Shown here in pieces: positions 31,471 to 42,200 of a stretch of DNA of 64,000 bases. This DNA is from Chloroflexota bacterium (GTDB lineage Bacteria; Chloroflexota; Limnocylindria; Limnocylindrales; CSP1-4), in NCBI GenBank assembly GCA_021783095.1, contig JAJXUG010000019.1, positions 1 to 64,000 of the forward strand. The letters are read 5' to 3'. The first letter of the stretch is position 1. Each line of letters opens with the position of its first letter. The position numbers were made by a program, and so were the translations under genes. A model generated the notes under the pieces. That model was not told where the DNA came from and did not search any database. It saw nothing but the letters and a program-made list of their open reading frames with translations.

Positions 31471-32799
31471 GTGCGCCAGCCTGAAGCAGCCCCCACTCTT
31501 GAGGACGTGTTGAGGAGTGATGCTCTTCGCAGCGCGCTGCCTCGGATCATTGAGTCTCGTGTCGGGCCGTTGGCCGATGGCCGCTACCTCCACTGGGACG
31601 AATTGCGACACCGAGCGCCGCCCAATGGGCTGACCGTTCAGGAGTGGTGGGGTGGAATCAAGCTGGCTCGCGCGAACGGCCTCCGCGAGTTCCCCCTTCG
31701 GTCCTCGAGTGGGCGCCCATTCGTCTACGCGCTCCCGGATCCGGTGCTGGAAACGCTCCACTGGCTCGACCAGCACGCGGCGGGCGAGGTAGTCGTGACG
31801 GAGACAATCAAGGAGGCAGGCGACAGGCGCCGATACCTCGTGAACTCCCTATTCGAGGAGGCGATCACATCGAGCCAGCTCGAGGGGGCAAGCTCAACTC
31901 GCCAGGTGGCGAAAGAGATGCTCAGGTCCGGTAGGCAGCCGCGCGACCGGAGTGAGCGGATGATCCTCAACAACTACCAGGCGATGTCCGCCCTGCGCGA
32001 GATCGTGCCCCAGCCACTGACCCCGGAAGGGGTCTTCAGGCTTCACGCCATTCTTGCTGAGGGCACTCTCGACAACCCGGATGCGGCAGGTCGGCTTCAA
32101 CGACCCGACGAGGAGCGGGTGGTGGTGACCGATGGCGAGGGCGTGGTTGTCCACGTCCCGCCGCCCGCGGGGGACCTGCAGTCGCGCCTGGAAGCCATGT
32201 GCGGATTTGCCAACGGTGGAGGCACTGATGGGTTCATGCACCCGGTCGTGCGGGCGATCCTGCTTCACCTCTGGCTGGCCTATGACCACCCGTTCGAAGA
32301 CGGCAACGGTCGCACCGCACGGGCGCTGTTCTACAGGGAGATGCTGGCCCGGGGATATTGGCTCTTCGAGTATGTGACGATCTCGCGACTCTTGGTGCGG
32401 GCTCCTGCTCGGTATGCGCGGGCCTTCCTCCACACCGAGACGGATGAGTTCGACGCCACCTACTTCATCCTCCACCAGCTCCAGGTCATCCGGAGGGCCG
32501 TGGAGGAGCTCATGACTTACCTCCGGCGAAAGATGGCCGAGACCCGGGAGACAATTCAGCTCTTGCGGCGAGCCGACCTGAACCACAGGCAGATCGCCTT
32601 GCTCACACATGCCCTGCGGCACTCCGACGCCGTTTACACCATCCAGTCTCACTCGACGAGCCATCGCGTGGTGCGCCAGTCCGCCCGTACAGACCTGCTT
32701 GGTCTGGTAGCTCGAGGTCTACTTGAGCAGCACGTGGTAGGTCGCAAGTTCGTCTTCCGGCCCGTTCCTGAGTTGGCACGACGTCTCGACGTGTCATAA
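31471..32799 (+). CDS. Fic/DOC-family protein with C-terminal helical/winged-HTH-like region
   Basis: Fic motif HPFEDGNGRTARALFY; possible inhibitory-helix-like TSSQLEGASST. Confidence 0.92.
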   Translation: MRQPEAAPTLEDVLRSDALRSALPRIIESRVGPLADGRYLHWDELRHRAPPNGLTVQEWWGGIKLARANGLREFPLRSSSGRPFVYALPDPVLETLHWLDQHAAGEVVVTETIKEAGDRRRYLVNSLFEEAITSSQLEGASSTRQVAKEMLRSGRQPRDRSERMILNNYQAMSALREIVPQPLTPEGVFRLHAILAEGTLDNPDAAGRLQRPDEERVVVTDGEGVVVHVPPPAGDLQSRLEAMCGFANGGGTDGFMHPVVRAILLHLWLAYDHPFEDGNGRTARALFYREMLARGYWLFEYVTISRLLVRAPARYARAFLHTETDEFDATYFILHQLQVIRRAVEELMTYLRRKMAETRETIQLLRRADLNHRQIALLTHALRHSDAVYTIQSHSTSHRVVRQSARTDLLGLVARGLLEQHVVGRKFVFRPVPELARRLDVS

Positions 32800-32896
32800 C
32801 GGGTGACGATGGCGTCGATGCGGAGGCGCCGAAGAGCCAACGCGCAATAGGCGCGAGGGGTCACCGTAGGGGTCAGCGGGCGTCCGAGCAAGCAAG

Positions 32897-32920
32897 AAAC
32901 CCGGCCATGGGGCCGGGTTT
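32897..32920 (-). terminator. Intrinsic-terminator-like hairpin downstream of tRNA-Thr
   Basis: AAACCCGGCC-ATGG-GGCCGGGTTT, perfect 10-bp arms, 4-nt loop. Confidence 0.75.
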
Positions 32921-32937
32921 CACGTTCAATCTGCTGG

Positions 32938-33009
32938 AGCCGACACTCGGATTTGAACCGAGGACCTGCTGTTTACGAAACAGCTGCTCTACCGCTGAGC
33001 TATGTCGGC
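32938..33009 (-). tRNA. tRNA-Thr (anticodon CGT)
   Basis: Reverse complement gccgacatagctcagcggtagagcagctgtttCGTaaacagcaggtcctcggttcaaatccgagtgtcggct; paired acceptor, anticodon and T arms; CCA encoded next to it (32935-32937). Confidence 0.93.
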
Positions 33010-33117
33010 GCCGGGTTCTGTGCTTGGGAACAGCTGATAACTGCTCCGCAGCGGGTCCCTGGCCGGTCGCACAGCGCTCGTTCAGGTGATAACTTGCCAC
33101 TCTCCGGAGGTGCCGCC

Positions 33118-34074
33118 ATGACCGAGACCACGGGCGCCCGCGCCGCGCATTCTAGCGCACCCGGCGACCTGCGCACCCGCGCCGCCTCGTTCCGCCGCTC
33201 CCTCGTGGCGTCGAACCTCTCGCCGCTCACGGTCAAGACCTACGCCGAGGGGGTCGGCCTGCTGGCGGCGTTCCTCGCCGAGCGGGGCATGCCGACCGAC
33301 GTCGGCTCGGTCACCCGCGAGCACGTCGAGGCGTTCATCACCGACCAGCTCGAGCGATGGAGGCCGGCGACGGCCGCGAACCGGTACCGCGCGGTCCAGC
33401 GGTTCTTCGCCTGGCTCGTCGAGGAGGGGGAGCTGCGGGCCAGCCCGATGGCAAGGATGCGGCCGCCGAAGGTCGTCGACCAGCCGCCGCCGGTGCTGCG
33501 CGAGGAGGAGCTGCGGGCGATCCTCGGTCGGATCGAAAGGGGCAGGGACTTCGCCGACCGGCGGGACGCCGCGATCCTGCGGATCTTCATCGACACGGGC
33601 GCGCGCCTGGCCGAGGTCGCGGGGCTCCGCTGGGCGCCGGGCGCCCCCGAGCGCAACGACGTCGACCTCGACCAGGGCGTCCTGCGCATCATGGGCAAGG
33701 GCGGCCGGATGCGCGTCGTTCCGGTCGGCGTCAAGGCCGTCCGGGCGCTCGACCGGTACCTGATCGCGCGCGAGCGCCACCCGTCGGCGCACCTCGAGTG
33801 GCTGTGGCTCGGGCGCCGCGGTGCGCTGACCGGGAGCGGGATCGCGCAGATGGTCAAGGAGCGCGGCGCCGCCGCCGGGATCCCCGGGCTGCACCCGCAC
33901 CAGCTCCGCCACTCGTTCGCGCACGCGTGGCTCGCCGAGGGCGGCGGCGAGTCCGACCTCATGCGCCTCGCCGGCTGGCGGAGCCCGCAGATGCTCCAGC
34001 GCTACGGGGCGAGCGCCGCCACCGAGCGCGCGATCGCCGCGCACCGGCGGCGGAGCCCGGGCGACCGCGTCTAG
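33118..34074 (+). CDS. Tyrosine recombinase (XerC/D-like integrase)
   Basis: N-terminal SAM-like domain; [51 protein letters not shown] at 33118 with upstream ggagg. Confidence 0.9.
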   Translation: MTETTGARAAHSSAPGDLRTRAASFRRSLVASNLSPLTVKTYAEGVGLLAAFLAERGMPTDVGSVTREHVEAFITDQLERWRPATAANRYRAVQRFFAWLVEEGELRASPMARMRPPKVVDQPPPVLREEELRAILGRIERGRDFADRRDAAILRIFIDTGARLAEVAGLRWAPGAPERNDVDLDQGVLRIMGKGGRMRVVPVGVKAVRALDRYLIARERHPSAHLEWLWLGRRGALTGSGIAQMVKERGAAAGIPGLHPHQLRHSFAHAWLAEGGGESDLMRLAGWRSPQMLQRYGASAATERAIAAHRRRSPGDRV

Positions 34075-34509
34075 GCCAACGCCACGGCTGCCCGCATGAT
34101 CGGTCGGATGAGCACCGGAAGGGGTTGAGCGTCAGGTGATCAGACAGCTGGTCGCCTGATCCAGAGTTAACTGACCGATAGTCAGGCGGTTCGCCAGCGC
34201 TGGCCCCGAACCCACGTTCAGGAGCCCTGTTTCGATCGCTCCTCGGGCGCTCCGCGCCGTCAGATTCCGGGGGTGTCAGGCGAACATCCCCGCGAGAGTC
34301 ATGCGCACCGGCCGGCCCGCCTGAGCGTCAAACGAACTTCGGGTGCGTCTCGAGATGGTACGCCGGGGGCTCGAGGCCGGCCTCGCGCGCCGAGGGGTGG
34401 GCCTGGCCGGTCGCTCGGATCACAAGCCGGAGGTGGGCGAAGTGGTGCCTTTCGAGTCCGCTCGGGTCGTGTAAAGCGGATATTCGCAGCCGGGGATCGA
34501 GCGGCGAGA

Positions 34510-35067
34510 TCAGGCGAAGAGGGCAAGCCGCCGACGCTGTCCATCGTCAAGCGCCAGCGGCAATCCAGGCGCCTGCTCGGGGTAGAGGCGCGCGGCATCC
34601 CAGAACGCCTTGCGGATGCTCGAAGCGACGCCAACGCCGACTCTAGCGGCCACCAGACTGGCCCGAAGGGCGCCGATATCGAACAGGAACACCTGCTCGA
34701 CGCGGAACGGCAGCGAGCGGCCCTTCTCGCTCGAGGCGCGCGGTGGGCCCATCAGCACGAGGTACCAGTCGCACGGGTGCGGGCTTATGTCGAGGAGCCC
34801 AGTCCGCTCGGCGTAAGTCTTGACATTGACGGTCCGGCCCGTGAGCGGCCCCGACCGGAAGATGCCGTCGAACCCTGGGTTCACCCCTGAGGAGGCAAGC
34901 TCAATGCCGAACACGGCGGCGGCGACCGCCTCGCCGACGTGCCCTGGTGTCGGCGTGGTCCCGATGAGGACTGCGATCTCGTCGTCGATTGCGTGGCGCA
35001 CCCGCAGGAGCGCCGCGAGCGCCCGCAGTCCGCGCTCGTCGAGGTCGTCGCTCGGATCGCCAGCCAT
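34510..35067 (-). CDS. DUF6998-like protein
   Basis: TPGHVGEAVAAAVFGIEL...GFDGIFRSGPLTGRTVNVKTY...GLLDISPHPCDWYLVLMGP; start chosen at MAGDPSDDLDE. Confidence 0.6.
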   Translation of the reverse strand: MAGDPSDDLDERGLRALAALLRVRHAIDDEIAVLIGTTPTPGHVGEAVAAAVFGIELASSGVNPGFDGIFRSGPLTGRTVNVKTYAERTGLLDISPHPCDWYLVLMGPPRASSEKGRSLPFRVEQVFLFDIGALRASLVAARVGVGVASSIRKAFWDAARLYPEQAPGLPLALDDGQRRRLALFA

Positions 35068-35395
35068 GCGCCCCTCCCGCCGTTGCCGCCCCGTGACGAG
35101 GGGCGGTGTCAAATCAGCGTAGGCGAGGCGGCTGAGTTTCGCGCCTCGCGGCAGATGGGACGGCGCCACCCTCGACCACGCAGGCAGCCAGCACGGGCAA
35201 TTCGCGCGCGCCATCATCTCCGAGTAGCGCCGCTCGGCACCATGGACGCGCTCGCCGACCCAGACGGCAGTGTTCTCCTCGCTCAGGAGGCCGACCTCCC
35301 GGAGGCGTCCCACGACTCGACGTGGGAGGTCGGCGGAGACGGCGTGGCCGTCGAGCTGGGGAGCTCCTGGCTGGCCGGCTGAAGGAGGTGGACAC

Positions 35396-36049
35396 GTGGA
35401 CGATCGGGCACGGCACGAGGCCAGCCTGAGGACATACCTAGCCGCGAGACGCCCGACGGACCGCTACGCCTCGTTCGACTATTGCCACAACTACTTCTTC
35501 TCGTTCGCGGATGCCGGCCGCGCCGCGGAGCTAGCCGCCCCTGAATACCTCGAGGCGTCGTGCCTGCAGCTGGGCTTCTACCTCGCGAGCTGGGGCATGA
35601 TGCGCGGCTCGACCGTGCTGCTCACGCGGAGCCTCCGGTACCTCGAGCCCTGGGTTCGCTGGGTCGCGCAGGCGCCGGCCTCGCTTTGGCGGACCGACGT
35701 CGACCGCTACGACGCGCGCTCGGTCGACCTAGTCCTCTCCGCGGCGGCGTCGCTACGGCGGGCGGTGGCGCCCGACCCCGTGACAGACACGCTTGCGACC
35801 AAGATCCTGCTGGGGGTCTTCGCCTGCGTTCCTGCATTCGACGCCAACTTCCGAGCCGGGTTCGGCACGGCCACGTTCAGCCGTGGGTCGCTCGCGCGGG
35901 TCGCGGGCTTCTACCGCCAGAATCGCGACCTCGTGGACGCATATCGCGTGCCCACCCTCGACGTCCGGACGGGCTTGGACACGCCGCGGCTATACAGCAG
36001 GGCGAAGGTGATCGACATGATCTTCTTCACGGAAGGCGCCGGCGGCTGA
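35396..36049 (+). CDS. Conserved hypothetical protein
   Basis: GTG start with gaaggagg RBS; RYASFDYCHNYFFSF...SCLQLGFYLASWGMMRGSTVLL looks like a conserved family core. Confidence 0.65.
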   Translation: MDDRARHEASLRTYLAARRPTDRYASFDYCHNYFFSFADAGRAAELAAPEYLEASCLQLGFYLASWGMMRGSTVLLTRSLRYLEPWVRWVAQAPASLWRTDVDRYDARSVDLVLSAAASLRRAVAPDPVTDTLATKILLGVFACVPAFDANFRAGFGTATFSRGSLARVAGFYRQNRDLVDAYRVPTLDVRTGLDTPRLYSRAKVIDMIFFTEGAGG

Positions 36050-36423
36050 CGCAGGGCCGGCGCGACGCACGCTCGTCGCGAGACGATGGGACGCAAGATG
36101 CGACGCGGGACGAGCCCCATGACGAGCCCTGCGGTCCGACCTCGCATGGGAGGACGTGCACTCCGGCGGATGGTTCTAGGTCCGAGGAGTCTGCTGTCCG
36201 ACTGCTCGCGCCCCGCGCCGAGGCGCTCGACGGCCCAGGGCAGGGTCTCGTCGCCGCGGGCTCCTGGGCGTGCGCGCCTCTGGCCCCCTCGAACGGCGTC
36301 CGAATAGGTCTAGACTCGAGGCAGTCTGGTGGCCGAACGCTCGCTGCGCGTCCGATTGATGTTCCTCGTTCGACAGACGCGTAATCTCGGTCGCCCGAGG
36401 GCCTGCCAAGGGGGAAGAAGTCA

Positions 36424-39195
36424 ATGGCCGATGCTGGGTCAATGGACCGACCGGTTTTCCCATTCACCCCCAGCCAGCGCCGGGCGATCGAGACACTCGA
36501 GAGCAATCTCCAGATCATCGCGTGCGCCGGGGCAGGCAAGACCCAAGTCGTCGCCGAGCGAGTCGCCGAGATCCTCGATCGGGGAGTCGAAGAGGGCGTC
36601 TCGCCAAAGAATATCGTCGCCTTCACGTTTACCGAGCGTGCCGGGGCCGAGCTCAAGGACCGGATTGTCGAGCGAGTTGGGATCCGCCTCGGCGAAGTCA
36701 ACGGCATGGCGGAGATGTACGTCGGGACCATTCACGGGTTCTGTCTGAACCTCCTCCAGTCCCATCTCCCTCATTACTTCAAGTTCACGGTCCTCAACGA
36801 GATCCAGACGAGGCTCCTCGTAGACCGCTTGTCGACCAGGAGCGGGCTGTCCGGGCTCGGCCTCCGCCGGTGGGTTGAGTCGCGCCTGTACCTCGAGGTG
36901 CTCGGCGTCATGCGGGAGGCGGACGTGGACTACCGGGCGCTGGAGGGGCACCCAATCCTGGGGTCGCTCGAGCAGTTCGAGGTGCTTCTCGACGAGAAGC
37001 GTTCACTCGACTACACGGAGATCATGGCTCGTGCCGTGGCCGCCTTGGCCAACCACGAGGACCTGCAGAGGACGATATCGCGCGAGGTCCGCTACTTGAT
37101 CGTTGACGAATACCAAGACGTCAACCCCCTGCAGGAGTCGCTCATTCGGAGACTCCACGAACTCGGGGCCAACGTGTGCGTGGTCGGCGACGACGACCAG
37201 ACGATCTACCAGTGGCGGGGGAGCAACGTCGAGAGCATTCTGCGCTTCGCGACCCGATATCCCCGTGTGAGGACCGAGACGATAGAGGAGAACTATCGCT
37301 CGTCGCGTGGCGTTGTCGACGGGGCTCGGACAGTGATCGAGAACAACAACCCGGACCGCCTCCCTAAGCGAATGGTGAGCGCGGGCAGCCAGGCGTTCAT
37401 GCGCGGCGACGTCCTGTGCCAGGCGTTCGACCGGCCTGACCTCGAAGTCCGGTGGATTGCCGCAAAGGTCAAGGAGCTCCTCGGGGAACCCTTCGTCGAC
37501 GCGCCCGGCGATACCCCGCGGGGACTCGCGCAGTCTGACTTCGCGGTCCTCCTGCGGTCGGCCAAGCAGACCGCCGCGCCCGTCGTTGATGCGCTGCGCG
37601 CCGAAGGCCTTCGAGTCGTCGTCGTCGGGATGACAGGCCTCTTCGAGCAGCCCGAGGTCCTCGCTGCCGTCGCCCTCTTCAACTTCATGGTGCGGCGCAT
37701 CAGCCGCGACGAGCTGACGCAGGCCTGGCTGGACGCTGACCTCGGATTGGGCACTACCTCCCTGTCAATCGCCATTGGTGTCGCCGCGGCCCAGCGGGAC
37801 TGGGACGACACGCAGCGATGGTCGGTCTACAGCCCGCAGCGGACCTTCCTGACCTTCCTCGAGAACGCAGGTCTTCGCGAAGAGACGATCCCAGGCGAAG
37901 GACGCGGTGAGCTCGTGTACTACAACCTCGGCAAGTTCAGCCAGGTCATTTCCGACTTCGAGCAGATCCACTTCCAATCAGCTCCCGCGGCCAAATACGA
38001 GACTTTTGCCAACTTCCTGGAGTACCAGGCTCCCGGGTACTACCCGGAAGGCTGGCAGGACGCCGGCTACGCCCAGCCCGACGCGGTGCAGGTCATGACG
38101 GTCCACCAGGCCAAGGGGATGGAGTGGCCTGTCATCTTCCTTCCGTTCCTGCAGGCCAACCGCTTCCCCGCCAAGAGGCCGGGCGGTAAGTCCAAGTGGC
38201 ATGTCATTCCGAGGGAGGCGATCGCAAACGCCGCCGGCTACGACGGGTCGATCGAGGACGAGCGTCGTCTGTTCTATGTCGCACTAACGCGAGCCAAGAA
38301 GTATCTGTACGCGTCGTGGTCGCCCGATCCGGTCAACCGCCTCTATCGCCGGCCGTCGCCGTTCGTCACCGAGCTCCTCGCGTGCACGGATGTGCTGACG
38401 AGAGAGCCTCCGAGGAACCCCGCGGAGCAGCTGGAACCCCGCCCACGCCGGAGCGTCCAGAACGTTGCGCTGACCTTCAGCGAGCTCAAGTACTACTTCG
38501 ACTGCCCCTACGAGTTCAAGCTTCGCTTTCTCTATGGGTTCAACCCGCCCATCTACGAGGGCCTTGGCTATGGCAAATCACTCCACGACGCCCTGGCAGA
38601 GGTCCACAAACGTGCTATCGCGGGCGACGTGGTCGGGCCGGGGGCCGCGGAAGAGCTCGTCGACCGTCACCTGAACCTACCGTTCGCCTACCCGCAACTG
38701 CGCGACGACCTGCGTAGAAGCGGCATTGCTTCCGTCCGCCGGTATCTGGAACAGCAAGGCGCCGTCCTCGACAAGAGCGAGCACGTTGAGCAAGTCGTTG
38801 AGATCCAGCTCGGGAATGGCCTCGTGGTCAACGGCAGGATCGACCTAATTCGCCGCACGGATACGAACGAGGTCATCGTCATCGACTTCAAGTCGACAGA
38901 GCGGGCTCAGGCCGAGGACGTGTCGCGGACGCAACTGCACATCTACGCTCTCGGCTACCGGCAGTTGACGGGCCATGCGGCAGACCTCATCGAGATCTAC
39001 AACCTCGACCGGGGTGGCCAAACGCACCGCGAGGTTGTAAGCGAGGAGCTCGAGCGAGAGACCGCCGGCCGTGTGCGCGAGGCGGGGACTGCCCTGAGGG
39101 CGAACGATCTCCCGCGATTGGCCGACTGGACGCAGGCGTGCGCGAGATGCGACCTTGCGGGCATCTGTCGGCGCCGGGAGACGGCAACCGCGTAA
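36424..39195 (+). CDS. UvrD/PcrA-like SF1 helicase with C-terminal PD-(D/E)XK nuclease carrying a probable Fe-S cysteine set
   Basis: Walker A ACAGAGKTQVVAERV, DEYQDVNPLQ, GDDDQTIYQWRGS; C-terminal SELKYYFDCPYEFKLR, EVIVIDFKST, CARCDLAGIC. Confidence 0.9.
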   Translation: MADAGSMDRPVFPFTPSQRRAIETLESNLQIIACAGAGKTQVVAERVAEILDRGVEEGVSPKNIVAFTFTERAGAELKDRIVERVGIRLGEVNGMAEMYVGTIHGFCLNLLQSHLPHYFKFTVLNEIQTRLLVDRLSTRSGLSGLGLRRWVESRLYLEVLGVMREADVDYRALEGHPILGSLEQFEVLLDEKRSLDYTEIMARAVAALANHEDLQRTISREVRYLIVDEYQDVNPLQESLIRRLHELGANVCVVGDDDQTIYQWRGSNVESILRFATRYPRVRTETIEENYRSSRGVVDGARTVIENNNPDRLPKRMVSAGSQAFMRGDVLCQAFDRPDLEVRWIAAKVKELLGEPFVDAPGDTPRGLAQSDFAVLLRSAKQTAAPVVDALRAEGLRVVVVGMTGLFEQPEVLAAVALFNFMVRRISRDELTQAWLDADLGLGTTSLSIAIGVAAAQRDWDDTQRWSVYSPQRTFLTFLENAGLREETIPGEGRGELVYYNLGKFSQVISDFEQIHFQSAPAAKYETFANFLEYQAPGYYPEGWQDAGYAQPDAVQVMTVHQAKGMEWPVIFLPFLQANRFPAKRPGGKSKWHVIPREAIANAAGYDGSIEDERRLFYVALTRAKKYLYASWSPDPVNRLYRRPSPFVTELLACTDVLTREPPRNPAEQLEPRPRRSVQNVALTFSELKYYFDCPYEFKLRFLYGFNPPIYEGLGYGKSLHDALAEVHKRAIAGDVVGPGAAEELVDRHLNLPFAYPQLRDDLRRSGIASVRRYLEQQGAVLDKSEHVEQVVEIQLGNGLVVNGRIDLIRRTDTNEVIVIDFKSTERAQAEDVSRTQLHIYALGYRQLTGHAADLIEIYNLDRGGQTHREVVSEELERETAGRVREAGTALRANDLPRLADWTQACARCDLAGICRRRETATA

Positions 39196-39227
39196 GACAG
39201 GATGCAGCGGTGCGGGCGCTCTTGTAG

Positions 39228-42200
39228 CTAGTCTGGCTCCGCCTCGCTGGCCTCATTGCCGGCGGGCAGCTCCTGGCGCGCAATCGCCTCTAGCTGCAGG
39301 TATTCGTCGGTGGTTAGGTCTAGGGCGAGGCGGATGGCGTCGCCGTCGTTGCGTGGTCGCCTCTCGTTCGAAAGATCGCGGATCCCCACATACCTAAGGA
39401 ACGATCCGGTCAGCGAAGTTGACTGCGCGAAGGCACGTAGAGCGACGTCGACAACAGAGGAGTTGATGACATCAGTCACCCAGCGAGCCTCCTCGGCAGA
39501 CTGAGCAGGAATGACATAGAGCTTATGGTCGGGGATTACGCGGGCATCGTTGACCGCTGCCGCAATTGCGCCCGTGGCGATCTCTCGCACGACCACCTTG
39601 TGTTCGGCCATGGCTGCAGACGTGACAGAGTAGAGGCCCAGCCACTCGCCATCGTTCGGCCGGAAGTTGCGGAAGGGTTTTCTCGATCGCAACGCATCCT
39701 CAAAATGAGCCGCGAAGGAGTAGGCCAGTGGCCAACGCCGTCGCGCCTCCGAGATCGGGATGGGATTGCTCACGTGCTCCAAATCGTGGAAGAAGAGCAC
39801 GCCGAGCGTCGGGCGGGTGTGGTTGCGCTGCACCTCTGCGCCTCGGAGGAGAACAGCGACGGCCTCCTCCTCTACTACGCCCTGCAGCCTGAGGATCTCG
39901 TCATTCCGACCAAGGGCCGGCGCATTTCTGATCTCAAGCAGCCCTGCCGCCGGACGTCCCAGCACCTCCACGTAGAAGATGCCATTCGCCCCTCGGGTGT
40001 TGATCCCCTCTCGGATGACGTCGAGGTAGGGCGAGCGCTGTCGGATCGGCCGAGTCGCTATCAATGCTTGCCTCGGCATGATCATTAGAGGTGACCGGGC
40101 ATCCGCGAAGTCAGCAGGCTCCGCCGCCATCTGCCGACGCACCGTGGCTTCGGTTACCTCGCCCAAGTGCCAACTCGTGGGTATTGAGTGCGGGCCGTCT
40201 CCCGCCCTCCAGGAGGCAACGGGTATTGGCCACTGCTGGCCGCTTCTCTTGTCGGCGATCAGCACCGCCGTTCGGTTGGCAGCGTCATCAAAGACGGCTA
40301 GGTCGGACATGTCGTCGATGTACACGAACCGGTACGCGCCGCCATCAGGCAGATACCGGCCACGGAAGCCGCGGCCCCCCAATTCGGACTGGAAGACCGA
40401 TGCCGTGATCACGAATCCGAGCCGCCCGGATGGCTCGAGATACTGGTCTACGCACTTGGCAACAAACAGCATGGACAGGTCGAGTCTGGCAGTTGCAGAC
40501 GCTTGACGCCGATCAGCTCCCAGGTCCGGCATCAATCGATAGCGCCGCCACTGATCTACGTTCTGCCGACGGTAGGCGTCGGGTAACGTCTCCCACGATA
40601 CCCATGGCGGGTTGCCGACGATCAGGTCGAATCGGCCCGTGAGCACCGGCGCGAACGCGTTGCTTACCACGGGCCACCAGAAGCCATCGCGATCCGCAGC
40701 GTCCAAAGCCATGAGCTTCGAGAAGACCTCTCGAAGACCCGCAATGCATCCATCGGTTTGTGCTTCCGCCGGCAGGGCCCCACGGAGTTCAGCAATGCAC
40801 CGGTCGGCATCCGAGCTCGCCGCGATCGCCTCGCGGAATACCCTGCCGACCTGCGGAAGGGAGTGGGAGTCAACGACCTCCGATGGGATGGTCCACGTGC
40901 CTTCCGCTGTGTCAAGGAGGAAGACGTTCCCGTCAAGGAGTCCGCCTCGCCGGACAGAGGCGAGCGAGTCGGCCATGAATACGGGGATCGAGACGGGCCC
41001 GTCGGCGTACTTGAGAAGCGGCGCGATCGCGAGGAGGTAGTTGACCCGAGCTGCTTGAACTGCCATGGGACTCAGGTCGAATCCGACGACATTCCTCAGG
41101 ATGTGGCCGAGCGTCTCCCTGGGCGAGGACTCGTTGGCCGTCGCGATCATCCGTCTAATGGCTTCAACGAGGAACGTCCCCGATCCGCATGCAGGATCGA
41201 GGACACGCGTTGTCGGACGGAGGACGCCGGGCGAGCCCGTGACCTGATTCACCAGCCGCTGCGCGAGCCAGTCCGGCGTGTAGTACTCCCCGAGGCGATG
41301 GCGGATCGCGCGAGGCATGAGGCCCTGGTACAGGCTCTTCAAGACGTCCCGAGCCGTGACCGGCGTGATGTCCACCGCCTCTGCCGCGTACTCCGACGCT
41401 GTCGAAACCGCCACCCCCAGGACTCGCGTTACCTCGGCGTCGAGTTCATGCGCATACCAGGAGAAGAGCCCAGGCTCGATCACGTTGGATCCGAGCAACT
41501 GGGGTCCGCCTATACCGAGCTCGAGCTGCCGAAGGTAGCCAACCCGATCGACGGCGACCGTCGCCTCGCCCCAATTGGGAGCGCCACCGATCACTACCAA
41601 GCTCACCAGCTTCGCGACCAGTGCGAAGTACGTCTGGATGGCGAAGAGCACGTAGGGAGCCTCGTCCGGCGCTGGTGAGAGCGAGAACGAGCTGCACAGC
41701 TCTCGCCACTCTCGAGCCTCGGACACGCTCAGGAGGCCGGAGGCATTGGCCTCTTCGCGCTGCCACTGACTAAAGACGGAAAGCGTCCGAGGGGACGGAT
41801 TCTGACGAACTCTGGCGTACAGCGCCGGTATTGAAGCCGCGGCCAAGTCGCTGCTTCGACCGAAATCCTCCTCCAGATTGGAACTCGTCAGCCCCCTGCC
41901 AGTCGCGAGCGCGGCGAGCGTATCGAGCAGGTCAACCAGGGAGCCACGATCGACCCGCCTCGGCGAGAGCACGTTCCAGCCTCCGCGATCGCCAGAAACG
42001 TAGACGATCCACGTTCCGTCGAAGGCACAGCCTGCGAGCCGCTCCAGGGGCAAGTGGCTCTCCGCGCTCACTCCTCGCAAGTACTGCTGGACTTGGGCAA
42101 CTGCGTGTTGGGTGGCGGAATGAAGGACGGACGGCCTAAGCGATCCCGGTGGCTCGAACTCGATGACGAACCGGTTGTAGACGGCATCCGCGCGGCCGGA

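Noticed and set aside
40758-41678. 306-aa plus-strand ORF opposite the methyltransferase
   Set aside because: Antisense shadow of an MTase with clear catalytic motifs; composition Arg/Asp-rich with no domain.
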